A stretch of 64,000 nucleotides of DNA, taken from contig OZ242023.1 in NCBI GenBank assembly GCA_965204915.1, positions 3,100,001 to 3,164,000 of the forward strand. Reading direction: 5' to 3'. The position numbers and the translations under genes were made by a program. Position 1 is the stretch's first letter. Each line of letters opens with the position of its first letter. A model generated the notes under the pieces. That model was not told where the DNA came from. It made no database searches and worked only from the letters and a program-made list of their open reading frames with translations. This DNA is from HK1 sp965204915 (lineage in GTDB: Bacteria > Pseudomonadota > Gammaproteobacteria > HK1). Below are positions 42,028 to 50,280 of this stretch, in pieces.

Positions 42028-42992
42028 GGTGGATACCCTCTGTTGGAGGACGATGGAGAACTCCGGAAGCGGCGCTCGCGGAAGATCCCTTGCGGATACT
42101 TCTGCAAGATGAACTGTAGCGCGAGTCCGACGAGGAAGATCCGCAAGTACGCCGATTTGGCCGCCCATTCCGACGTGAGCCGGGTGGTCAGTATTTCCGT
42201 TGCCGACCAGATCGCCCATACCAGGACCGCCCCCAGGATCGCGCCACGGTTGTTGCCGCTCCCGCCGATGACAAGCATAACCCAGACCAGGAACGTAGCG
42301 GATACCGGTTCGGCCGCATTGGGCTCGATGAACTTGATGTGATGGGCCGCCAACGCCCCCCCGAGCCCCATCAGGGCGGCCCCGAGGATGAAGGCTTCGA
42401 CCCGAAGCTTCTCCACGTCCTTGCCGGCGGCGCGCGCCGCCTCCTCGTTCTCCCGGATGGCGGCCATGACCCGTCCCCACGGGGAGCGGCGGGCCCGTTC
42501 GAGCAGAACGTAGAGCACGAGCACGATCGCGAACACCACCAGCAGCATCCCGATCTGGTTCCACGGCTCCGGGAGATGCTCGAACGGCTTCGGGATCCGG
42601 GAGATGCCGCGAGCCCCGTTGGTCGCCCATGTTTCATTCTTGAGAACGAGACGGAAAATCTCGGCGATCCCCAGGGTCGCGATCGCGAGATAGTCGCTAC
42701 GCAGCCGCATGCAGATTCGTCCGACCCCCCAGGCGACGATCGCACTCACGGCCATCGCGGCACAGATGCCGGCCGGGATGCCGAGATCGAATCCGCCGAG
42801 ATGGCGGCCCGATGCGGCGGTGGTCAGGATGGCGCTCATGTAGGCGCCGATCGCGAAGAACCCTGCCACCCCGGCGTTGAACAGTCCGGTGAAGCCCCAC
42901 TGGATGTTGAGGCCGAGGGCGAGCACCGCATAGATCCCGCCCATCGTGAGCAGAAACACGGTGTACAGGAAGATGCCGTAGATCTGTTCCAT
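42024..42992 (-). CDS. livM: ABC transporter permease, LivM type
   Basis: 322 residues with about nine hydrophobic segments. GGIYAVLALGLNIQWGFTGLFNAGVAGFFAIGAY (given as GLNIQWGFTGLFNAGVAGFF) and YLAIATLGIAEIFRLVLKNE are the LivM marks. The ending RRFRSSPSSSNRGYPP is hydrophilic. It pairs with the LivH-type permease to form the pore. 87 bases separate it from livH, and the stop overlaps the binding-protein gene. Confidence 0.85.
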   Translation of the reverse strand: MEQIYGIFLYTVFLLTMGGIYAVLALGLNIQWGFTGLFNAGVAGFFAIGAYMSAILTTAASGRHLGGFDLGIPAGICAAMAVSAIVAWGVGRICMRLRSDYLAIATLGIAEIFRLVLKNETWATNGARGISRIPKPFEHLPEPWNQIGMLLVVFAIVLVLYVLLERARRSPWGRVMAAIRENEEAARAAGKDVEKLRVEAFILGAALMGLGGALAAHHIKFIEPNAAEPVSATFLVWVMLVIGGSGNNRGAILGAVLVWAIWSATEILTTRLTSEWAAKSAYLRIFLVGLALQFILQKYPQGIFRERRFRSSPSSSNRGYPP

Positions 42993-43079
42993 CAGCGTCG
43001 TGTCACCGTCCGCCGGCCCGGTTGCCCGAAACCGTGCCGTCCGCGGGTCCGCTTCCCCATGCCTTCGTCGCCACGTCCT

Positions 43080-43970
43080 TCAGAACACCCGGCCGCGGAA
43101 GAGTCCGCTCGGGCGCCAGATGAGGATCGCGATCATGATCGCGAACGCCACGCCCGCCTTGTAGCCGGGCGGCAGCAACGGCTCCGAGCCGATCCACGGG
43201 TAGGTCGACAGCTCCTCGGCCATCCCGATCACCAGTCCCCCCGCCATCGCTCCATAGGGCCGGCCGATCCCGCCGAGCAGGGCGGAGGCGAAGATCGGCA
43301 GCAGCATCTTGAAGCCCATCTGCGTCTCCACGTGGGTGTCGTAGGCGAGGAACACCCCGGCCGCGGCGGCGAGTCCGGCGCCGACGATCCAGGTCGTGCG
43401 GATCACGCGCTCGGTGTCGATGCCGGTCAGGCGGGCGAGGTCGGGCGAGTCGGCCATGGCCCGCATCGCCTTGCCGGCCCTGGTGCGGGTGAGCAGCAGG
43501 TGCACCGCCAGCATCAGCGCCAGGGCGGCGCAGACGATGACGACGTGCTTGGGGAAGATGCGAAGCGTATCGAACAGCACCCACGGCAGATCGATGCCCT
43601 TGCTGAACGACTGGAGCTTCACGCCCCAGACCATCTGCACGAAGGAACGCACCATCAGCATCAGCCCGAACGACGCGATGACGAGGATGATCGTCGGTCC
43701 GTGGCGCAGTGGCCGGAAGAACAGGCGATCCATCCCGAGGACCGCGGCGGCGGTCAGGGCCATGGCGACGGGGAGGAACAGGAGCGGGTGCAGGCCGGTG
43801 AGCGTGGTCAGGGTCAGGGTGAAGTAGGCGCCCAGGGTCATCGTCTCGCCGTGTGCGAAGTTCGCGAAACGCAGGTTCCCGAACGTGAGGGTCACCCCGA
43901 TCGCGCCGAGGGCGTAGATGCTGCCGAGCACCAGGCCGGGGATCAGGTGAAAGTTGACGAACTCGATCAC
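43080..43970 (-). CDS. livH: ABC transporter permease, LivH type
   Basis: 296 residues, about eight membrane helices. The LivH signature near the start reads GSIYALGAIGVTLTFGNLRF followed by ANFAHGETMTLGAYF. ASALLGGIGRPYGAMAGGLV near the C terminus is the conserved glycine-rich block. Its start overlaps the livF stop by 4 bases, so the two are translated together. Confidence 0.87.
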   Translation of the reverse strand: MIEFVNFHLIPGLVLGSIYALGAIGVTLTFGNLRFANFAHGETMTLGAYFTLTLTTLTGLHPLLFLPVAMALTAAAVLGMDRLFFRPLRHGPTIILVIASFGLMLMVRSFVQMVWGVKLQSFSKGIDLPWVLFDTLRIFPKHVVIVCAALALMLAVHLLLTRTRAGKAMRAMADSPDLARLTGIDTERVIRTTWIVGAGLAAAAGVFLAYDTHVETQMGFKMLLPIFASALLGGIGRPYGAMAGGLVIGMAEELSTYPWIGSEPLLPPGYKAGVAFAIMIAILIWRPSGLFRGRVF

Positions 43971-44896
43971 CGCCGGCTCCCGCCTCGACCCGGAGTCGAT
44001 GAATCCGGAGCCGACGTCCGCGCCTCCGGATCCATGGTCCCGGCACGGCCGCGCTCGCCGGCGCGTGGATTCCGGGCCGGAGTTCCGGCGCCCGGGTTCG
44101 CGTCCCGGTGATTGCCGCCGTCCGTGGCGCTGCCGCCGGCGCCGTCGCCACGAAGCCGGGCTCCGGGGTTCGGGCCGCCCCCTCCGAGAAACATCGCGCC
44201 GACGTCGGGGTCGGCGAGGAGGCCGGGACCGGTGCCCTCCAGCCGGTTCCGGCCGTCGACCAGCACGTAGCCCCGGTCCGCGATGCCGAGCGCCTGCCGC
44301 GCGTTCTGCTCCACCATGAGGATCGGCGTGCCGCGCGCGTTGATCTCGCGCACCACCTGGAAGATGTCGCCGCGGAAACGCGGCGAGAGGCCCGCGGTGG
44401 GCTCGTCGAGCAACAGGATGACCGGATCGACCATGAGAGCCTTCGCGATCGCCACCATCTGGCGCTGGCCTCCTGACAGGGTGCCGGCGGGGGCCTGCCG
44501 GCGTTCCGCCAGCGGCGGGAACAGCTCGTACATCTCCTCGATCCGCGGCCGGAAGTCGTCGGTGCGGATGTATGCCCCCATCTCCAGATTCTCGTCCACG
44601 CTCAGGTTGGGGAACACGTTTCCGGTCTGGGGCACGTAGCTGACCCCCCGGCGTACGACCTGCTCGGGCGGGACGCCGGTGACGTCGCGGCCCGCGAGCC
44701 GGACCCGGCCGCCGTCGATCCGCAGCCGCCCGAGCACCGCGTTCATCACGCTCGACTTTCCCGCGCCGTTCGGCCCGATGAGCACCACGATCTCGGCCGG
44801 GGCCACCCGTACCGATACCGCGTGGACGATCTCGGCCCCACCGTAGCCGCCGGTCACCCGGTCGAGCTCGATGATCGATGAGTCAGACGTCGCCAT
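43967..44896 (-). CDS. livF: ABC transporter ATP-binding protein, LivF type, with a long C-terminal tail
   Basis: 309 residues. Walker A IGPNGAGKSSVMNAVLG, signature GTLSGGQRQMVAIAKAL, Walker B VILLLDEPTAGLSP. The LivF core ends near residue 240; the remaining ~65 residues are Gly/Ala/Asp/Pro-rich (GARLRGDGAGGSATDGGNHR and on) with no known fold, another case of added low-complexity sequence in this genome. livG overlaps its start by 14 bases. Confidence 0.87.
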   Translation of the reverse strand: MATSDSSIIELDRVTGGYGGAEIVHAVSVRVAPAEIVVLIGPNGAGKSSVMNAVLGRLRIDGGRVRLAGRDVTGVPPEQVVRRGVSYVPQTGNVFPNLSVDENLEMGAYIRTDDFRPRIEEMYELFPPLAERRQAPAGTLSGGQRQMVAIAKALMVDPVILLLDEPTAGLSPRFRGDIFQVVREINARGTPILMVEQNARQALGIADRGYVLVDGRNRLEGTGPGLLADPDVGAMFLGGGGPNPGARLRGDGAGGSATDGGNHRDANPGAGTPARNPRAGERGRAGTMDPEARTSAPDSSTPGRGGSRR

Positions 44897-45710
44897 GCGT
44901 CGAGGCGTCTTCCTCGCCCCCTCCGAGGTAGGCGTCGATTACGCGAGGGTCGCGGCGCACGGCGGCCATGGTGCCTTCGGTCAGCACCGACCCTTCGGCG
45001 AGCACGATGATCCGCTCGCACAGCGAAGCGATGAAGTCCATGTCGTGCTCGATGATGACGATCGTGTAGCCGCGCTCGCGGTTGAGCCGCCGGATCATCT
45101 CCCCGAGCTTCACGAGCAGGGTCGGGTTCACCCCTGCCCCCGGTTCGTCGAGCAGCACCAGGCGGGGCTCCGCCATCATCGCCCGGCCAAGCTCGAGCAG
45201 CTTCTTCTGGCCTCCCGAAAGGTTCATCGCGAGCTCGTCCCGAAGCGCCCAGAGGGTGAGGAAGCCCAGGGTCTCCTCGGCGCGCTCGCGCACCTCGCGC
45301 TCGCGCCGGACCACCGCCCGCGGCGCCAGCCACACCGGCCACAGACGCTCTCCCGGCTGATCGGCCGGCACCGCCATCAGGTTCTCGAGCACCGTCAGCC
45401 GTCCGAACTCGTGCGGGATCTGGAACGTGCGGACGATGCCGCGGTGGAACAGGGCGTGGGCCGGGAGGCCGGTCACGTCCTCGCCGTCGAAGAGGATTCT
45501 TCCGGCGGTGGGCGGCAGCGCACCGGCCACCATGTTGAAGATGGTGCTCTTGCCCGCCCCGTTCGGCCCGATGATCCCGGTGATGCGGCTCGCGTCGACG
45601 CGGAACGAGCACCGGTCCACCGCGGTGAGCCCCCCGAAGCGCCGGGTGAGCCGCTCGACGGCGAGAATGGGCGCGGGCGGCGGGTCGGTTGGTCGTGCTG
45701 TGGTCGCCAT
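44883..45710 (-). CDS. livG: ABC transporter ATP-binding protein, LivG type
   Basis: 275 residues, first gene of the liv operon. Walker A GIIGPNGAGKSTIFNMVAG, RGIVRTFQIPHEFGRLTVLENLM (the LivG Q-loop area), signature MNLSGGQKKLLELGRAM, Walker B LVLLDEPGAGVNP, switch IIEHDMDFIASLCERIIVL. The start at 45710 (MATTARP) was chosen because upstream text is not family-like. It is divergent from the VOC gene at 45867; the 156 bases between must carry both promoters. Confidence 0.9.
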   Translation of the reverse strand: MATTARPTDPPPAPILAVERLTRRFGGLTAVDRCSFRVDASRITGIIGPNGAGKSTIFNMVAGALPPTAGRILFDGEDVTGLPAHALFHRGIVRTFQIPHEFGRLTVLENLMAVPADQPGERLWPVWLAPRAVVRREREVRERAEETLGFLTLWALRDELAMNLSGGQKKLLELGRAMMAEPRLVLLDEPGAGVNPTLLVKLGEMIRRLNRERGYTIVIIEHDMDFIASLCERIIVLAEGSVLTEGTMAAVRRDPRVIDAYLGGGEEDASTHGDV

Positions 45711-45866
45711 CACCCTCGACGGTATCTGCCGCCTTGACGGAGTCGGCCTCGAATCGTGGCCCAAGGCCGAAGGTCTTCCCGATCCCGCACGATTTTCCTC
45801 GAATACCGGAAACGTTGCATATCCCGAAGGTATCATTGCGTACCGGCCAATCTGGAGGGTACCGGC

Positions 45867-46268
45867 ATGACGGACGCTGTCCCGAGCATTTTGCACCACG
45901 TCTCCGTAGGCATCGACGACCTCGAACGTTCCGGCGCATTCTACGACTCGGTGATGAAGCCCCTCGGCGCGCGCCGGATGATGAGCTTCCCGTTCGCGGT
46001 CGCGTACGGGAAGCGGTTTCCGGAGTTCTGGATAGGGAAGCCGCTCGATCAGGGGTCGGCGGCGGCCGGAAACGGCACCCATGTATGCTTCATCGCGCCG
46101 TCTCGTGAAGCGGTGGACGCATTCCACGCGGCGGGTCTCGAAGCCGGTGGGGTGGACGAGGGTGCGCCGGGGCCGAGGCCCCACTACGGCCCCGAATACT
46201 ACGGATGCTTTCTGCGCGATCCGGATGGGCACAAGATCGAGGCGGCCGTCGTCCCGCAATCCTCGTGA
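45867..46268 (+). CDS. glyoxalase/VOC-family protein
   Basis: 133 residues. SILHHVSVGIDDLERSGAFYD with the first metal His, NGTHVCFIAPSREAVDAFH, and a final FLRDPDGHKIEAAVV with the metal Glu. This is a complete VOC unit, of the lyase/isomerase/dioxygenase superfamily; the exact substrate is not readable. GGAGG precedes the ATG by about 10 bases. It leads a run of plus-strand genes with the VOC/cupin protein and the kynureninase-like gene. Confidence 0.8.
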   Translation: MTDAVPSILHHVSVGIDDLERSGAFYDSVMKPLGARRMMSFPFAVAYGKRFPEFWIGKPLDQGSAAAGNGTHVCFIAPSREAVDAFHAAGLEAGGVDEGAPGPRPHYGPEYYGCFLRDPDGHKIEAAVVPQSS

Positions 46269-46344
46269 CGAGGACGCATCGAACCGGATGCAGCCGGGAC
46301 GGCGCTGCGGGCGCCATCGGGATTGCAGGAGAACGGCGCGCACC

Positions 46345-47475
46345 ATGAACGAACGCGGCAGGAAGGGCGGCCCATGCGGCGGCGCCACGCGGGCCGAGGT
46401 GCGGTTGCCGAGCCGGGACCTGCATGCGGACCTGTCGTTCTTCGGCGATACGCTGGGCTTCCGCCTGGAGACGATCTTTCCCGCCGACGATCCGGCGGTG
46501 GCGGTCATGGCCGGCCACGGGCTGCGGATCAGGCTGGAGCGGGGCGCGGACGAGGCGCCCGGCGCCATCCGCCTGCGGTGCGAGCACCCGGACCGGTTCG
46601 CCAATGGGAAGACCGAGCTGCGGGCTCCCAACGGGACCCGGGTCGAGATCCGCCCGGCCAATCCTGCGTTCGCGCGGCCCCCGACCCGACATGCCCTGGT
46701 GGTGCGGCGGCTGGACGAAGGCGGCTCGTGGAAGATCGGTCGCGCCGGCATGCACTATCGCGACCTGATCCCGGGACGCCTGGGCGGCGCCGTGATCGCC
46801 TCCCACATCCGCATTCCGGACGGCGGGCCGGTGCCGGACATGGTGCATTACCACACCGTCACTTTTCAGCTCATCTACTGCTACCGCGGCTGGTTCCATC
46901 TGGTCTACGAGGATCAGGGACCCCCGTTCCGCCTGGAAGCGGGAGATTGCGTGATCCAACCCTCGCAGATCCGTCACCGGGTGCTGGAGTCCTCGGACAA
47001 CGCGGAGGTGATCGAGCTGGGCGTACCCGCCGAGCACGTGACCACCATCGACCATGAGCTCGACCTGCCCACCGGCACGCTGAACCCGGAGCGCGACTTC
47101 AGCGGGCAGCGCTTCTGCCGCCACCGGCGGCGCGATGCCGTCTGGCAGCCGTGGCGGCTGCCGGGCTTCGAGGTGCGCCGCACCGGTATCGACGAGGCGA
47201 CCGGCGGCATCGCCAACGCCGAGGTGGCCAGGCCGATCGACGGCGCCGCGAGCGTGGCCGCGAGCCACGACGCGGACATCCTCTTCACCTTCGTGCTGGA
47301 GGGGGGCCTGCGGCTGCGAGCCTCGGGCCGGGAGGCCCAGGAGCTCCGGGCCGGGGATGCCTTCGTGGTCCCGCCACGGACCAGGACCGCCTACGAGCGG
47401 TGCTCCGCGGATCTGGAGCTGCTCGAAGTGTCGCTCCCGGGCGCGTTCGAGACCACGATGCACGACGGGACTTGA
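46345..47475 (+). CDS. VOC/double-cupin fusion protein
   Basis: 376 residues. Residues ~12-105 resemble one VOC unit (AEVRLPSRDLHADLSFFGDTLGFRLE; PNGTRVEIRPA). Residues ~170-245 are a cupin: VHYHTVTFQLIYCYRGWFHL, LEAGDCVIQPSQIRHRVLE. Residues ~295-370 are a second cupin: ASHDADILFTFVLEGGLRLR, LRAGDAFVVPPRTRTAYE. The first cupin keeps two His (HYH) and a later His; the second keeps one. It is probably a metal-dependent enzyme or ligand sensor, related to cupins found near kynureninase-like genes. Start at 46345 (MNERGRKGG). Confidence 0.65.
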   Translation: MNERGRKGGPCGGATRAEVRLPSRDLHADLSFFGDTLGFRLETIFPADDPAVAVMAGHGLRIRLERGADEAPGAIRLRCEHPDRFANGKTELRAPNGTRVEIRPANPAFARPPTRHALVVRRLDEGGSWKIGRAGMHYRDLIPGRLGGAVIASHIRIPDGGPVPDMVHYHTVTFQLIYCYRGWFHLVYEDQGPPFRLEAGDCVIQPSQIRHRVLESSDNAEVIELGVPAEHVTTIDHELDLPTGTLNPERDFSGQRFCRHRRRDAVWQPWRLPGFEVRRTGIDEATGGIANAEVARPIDGAASVAASHDADILFTFVLEGGLRLRASGREAQELRAGDAFVVPPRTRTAYERCSADLELLEVSLPGAFETTMHDGT

Positions 47476-47631
47476 CGCGGCGGCGGCGTTGAACGGCCGA
47501 AGCACGTCCACGATCCCCTCCTGGCCCGGCACGGACACGGCCGGAACCGGAGGCCGGCCGGTGAACGAATCTTCGTCGCCTCGTCGAAGATTTCACGGAT
47601 TGGGGACCGACGAAACGACAGCGGGAGATCG

Positions 47632-48825
47632 ATGACCGATTTCACCAGGACCAAGGGATTGTTCCATCTGCCGGAAGGAGTGATCTACCTGGACGGCAAC
47701 TCGCTCGGCCCCCTGCCGCTGGCGGCGCGCGAGCGCGTCGCCCGCCTGCTGCGCGAGGAATGGGGCGAGATGCTGATCCGCGGTTGGAACGACGCGGGCT
47801 GGATGGATGAGCCGCGGCGGCTCGGCGAGCGCATCGGCCGGCTGGTCGGAGCCCCGGCCGGCACCGTGGTGATGGGCGATACATTGTCCATCAAAGTGTA
47901 CCAGGCGCTGGCCGCCGCCCTGGAGCTGCGCCCGGAGAGGCGCGTCATCCTCTCGGACCACGGCAACTTCCCGTCGGACCTCTACATGGCGGACGGACTG
48001 GTTCGTTCCCTCGGCCGGGGCCACGAGATCCGGCTGGTCGCCCCGGAAGAGGTCGCCGATGCGCTCGACGACAGCGTCGCGGTCCTGATGTTGACCGAGG
48101 TCGATTACCGGACCGGCCGACTGCACGACATGGCCCGCCTGACCGAGGCCGCCCACGCCACCGGCGCATTGACGGTATGGGATCTGGCCCATTCGGCCGG
48201 CGCACTGCCGATCGACCTCGCCGCCGCCGGAGCCGACTTCGCGGCTGGCTGCACCTACAAGTTTCTCAATGCCGGACCGGGGGCGCCGGCCTTCATCTAC
48301 GTCGCGCCCGAGCACGTCGAGCACGTCCGTCCGGCGCTCTCCGGCTGGCTGGGCCACGAGGCGCCCTTCGCCTTCGACCTCGACTACCGTTCCGGCCCGG
48401 GCATCGGACGCATGAGGGTGGGGACCCCGCCGATCATCGCCCTTGCGGCGCTCGATGCGGCGCTCGACGTCTGGGACGACGTGGCGATCGACGACGTGCG
48501 CGCCCGCTCTATCGAACTCGGCGAGCGGTTCATCGCGGAGGTGGAGAGGGACTGCCCGGATCTCGTGCTCGCCAGTCCCCGCGCGGCGGAGGCGCGCGGC
48601 TCGCAGGTGTGTTTCCGGTTCGAGCACGCCTGGCCGGCCATGCAGGCGCTCATCGACAGGGGCGTCATCGGGGACTTCCGCGCCCCGGACGTCATGCGCT
48701 TCGGCATCGCGCCGCTCTATCTCGACGCGGAGGACATGGTACGGGCGGCGGAGATCCTGGCCGAGATCGTGGCCGGGCGGCTGTGGGCGCAGCCGCGGTA
48801 CCGGGAAAGGCGGGCGGTGACCTGA
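47632..48825 (+). CDS. kynU: kynureninase-like PLP enzyme
   Basis: 397 residues. IYLDGNSLGPLP, LIRGWNDAGWMDEPRRLGERIG, VMGDTLSIKVYQAL, FPSDLYMADGL, LTEVDYRTGRLHDM, Asp184 in VWDLAHSAGALPIDL, and the PLP lysine Lys210 in GCTYKFLNAGPGAPAF. These fit kynureninase, which cleaves kynurenine to anthranilate and alanine. The neighbouring VOC and cupin genes suggest a tryptophan/kynurenine-like ring pathway, but kynA and kynB are not in the window, so a related substrate remains possible. Confidence 0.82.
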   Translation: MTDFTRTKGLFHLPEGVIYLDGNSLGPLPLAARERVARLLREEWGEMLIRGWNDAGWMDEPRRLGERIGRLVGAPAGTVVMGDTLSIKVYQALAAALELRPERRVILSDHGNFPSDLYMADGLVRSLGRGHEIRLVAPEEVADALDDSVAVLMLTEVDYRTGRLHDMARLTEAAHATGALTVWDLAHSAGALPIDLAAAGADFAAGCTYKFLNAGPGAPAFIYVAPEHVEHVRPALSGWLGHEAPFAFDLDYRSGPGIGRMRVGTPPIIALAALDAALDVWDDVAIDDVRARSIELGERFIAEVERDCPDLVLASPRAAEARGSQVCFRFEHAWPAMQALIDRGVIGDFRAPDVMRFGIAPLYLDAEDMVRAAEILAEIVAGRLWAQPRYRERRAVT

Positions 48826-49011
48826 GCTCGCGGTCGCCGCCGAGGGGCCGGCGGACGGTTCGCCGGGTCGCCGCGGGTCCGGTAGTGGACGGGTTTTCCG
48901 CAGCGAGCGCTTGCCGGCCGTGACGCATGAAGTGCCCATGCTCGTCGAACGACGGGATCGCCAGCCACCCTCCCTTTCCGCGGAGCCCTGTCCGGACAGG
49001 ACCATCGAGGG

Positions 49012-49971
49012 TCAATCCCGGCCTTTCGGAACGACCTCGTAGCCGGGTTCCTCCGGCTCGTCGTCGATCATTTTCGCGGGAAAGCCGGGGGCGAGGATCG
49101 ACAGCCCGGTCGCGTCCTCGAGGCGGCGGACGATGTTGGGCGACCATTCGCGCGAGCCGTACCGAGCCGCGCCGTCCCTGAAGACGTCGATCATCACCGG
49201 GTTGAGCTCGACCGGAACCTCGTGCCGATCCGCGATCGCCTGGAACAGCCCGATGTCCTTGCCCACCAGGTCCATGGTGAACGAGATGTCGCGCGAGCCG
49301 TTCAGGATCACCTGGCTTTCGGTCTCGTGGACGAAGGAGTTGCCGGAGGAAATCCGGATCGCCTCCCAGGTGGTGTTCAGATCCATGCCCGCCGCCTTGG
49401 CGGTGACCAGCGCCTCGCAGCAGGAGATCAGGTTGGCGGTGGCGAGGTAGTTGGTCACCACCTTGAGGATCGAGGCCGACCCCAGAGGGCCGGTATGGAG
49501 GATCCGGCGGCCCATGGCCGTCAGCAGCGGAAGGACGCGCTCGAACGTCCGGCGCTCGCAGCCGGCGAAGATCGAGATGTTGCCGGTGTCCGCGCGGTGG
49601 CAGCCGCCGGAGACCGGACAGTCGACCGGCTCCCCGCCGAGCGCGAGCACCTTCTCCCCGAGCCGGCGCACCTCGGCCTCGTCGGTGGTGGACATCTCCA
49701 TCCAGATCTTTCCCCGGCCCATCGCCGTGAGCATTCCGTCCCCGGCTTCCAGCACCGCGGCCGAGGCGGCGGGCGTGGGCAGGCAGGTGATGACCGCATC
49801 CGCGGCTTCCATCATCCGCGCGGGGCATTCGCCCCAGCGCGCGCCCGCGGCCAGGAACGGCTGCGCGGCGTCGCGGTCGAGATCCCGCACCGTCAGGTCG
49901 AGCCCGTTGCGCAGCAACGAGCCGGCGAGCTTGCCTCCGACGTTCCCAAGCCCGATGAATCCGACTTTCAT
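49012..49971 (-). CDS. NAD(P)-dependent beta-hydroxyacid dehydrogenase (3-hydroxyisobutyrate type)
   Basis: 319 residues. Rossmann lead MKVGFIGLGNVGGKLAGSLL, ADAVITCLPTPAA, MEMSTTDEAEVRRL, substrate loop VDCPVSGGCHRADTGNISIF (where 'PVSGG' binds the acid), and the catalytic Lys in SILKVVTNYLATANL. It oxidises or reduces a short beta-hydroxyacid such as 3-hydroxyisobutyrate or tartronate semialdehyde. It is single. The gap to kynU (186 bases) shows nothing. Confidence 0.85.
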   Translation of the reverse strand: MKVGFIGLGNVGGKLAGSLLRNGLDLTVRDLDRDAAQPFLAAGARWGECPARMMEAADAVITCLPTPAASAAVLEAGDGMLTAMGRGKIWMEMSTTDEAEVRRLGEKVLALGGEPVDCPVSGGCHRADTGNISIFAGCERRTFERVLPLLTAMGRRILHTGPLGSASILKVVTNYLATANLISCCEALVTAKAAGMDLNTTWEAIRISSGNSFVHETESQVILNGSRDISFTMDLVGKDIGLFQAIADRHEVPVELNPVMIDVFRDGAARYGSREWSPNIVRRLEDATGLSILAPGFPAKMIDDEPEEPGYEVVPKGRD

Positions 49972-50205
49972 GCGTTTGTCCTCGGTACGAACCGGCTCGC
50001 GGTATCGGCATGGGTACATGATTGCACGACTCCCACGGCCGCTTCCCGATCGCGGAGCTCGACGTCCGCAGCTCGATCGCGCGGTGCCGGCGCTCCCGGA
50101 ACAGCGGAACCCTGCGCATGGGTGGTGCGACACGCCGGATTCGGAGCGGGCGCCACGGACGCTGCAGGGGCGCGAGGACGGACGCCGCCCGGCGGTCTGC
50201 ATGTT

Positions 50206-50250
50206 TGTCGAAACACGACTTGTCGAAACACGGCTTGTCAAAACACGACT
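50206..50250. repeat. three tandem 15-bp repeats upstream of the ATPase gene
   Basis: TGTCGAAACACGACT, TGTCGAAACACGGCT and TGTCAAAACACGACT follow each other exactly at 50206, 50221 and 50236, ending 30 bases before the ATG at 50281. Their position fits an operator or promoter element. The rest of the 309-base gap 49972-50280 shows nothing clear. Confidence 0.8.
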
Positions 50251-50280
50251 TGACGATCTCGCGGACCCGCCGCACACTGC

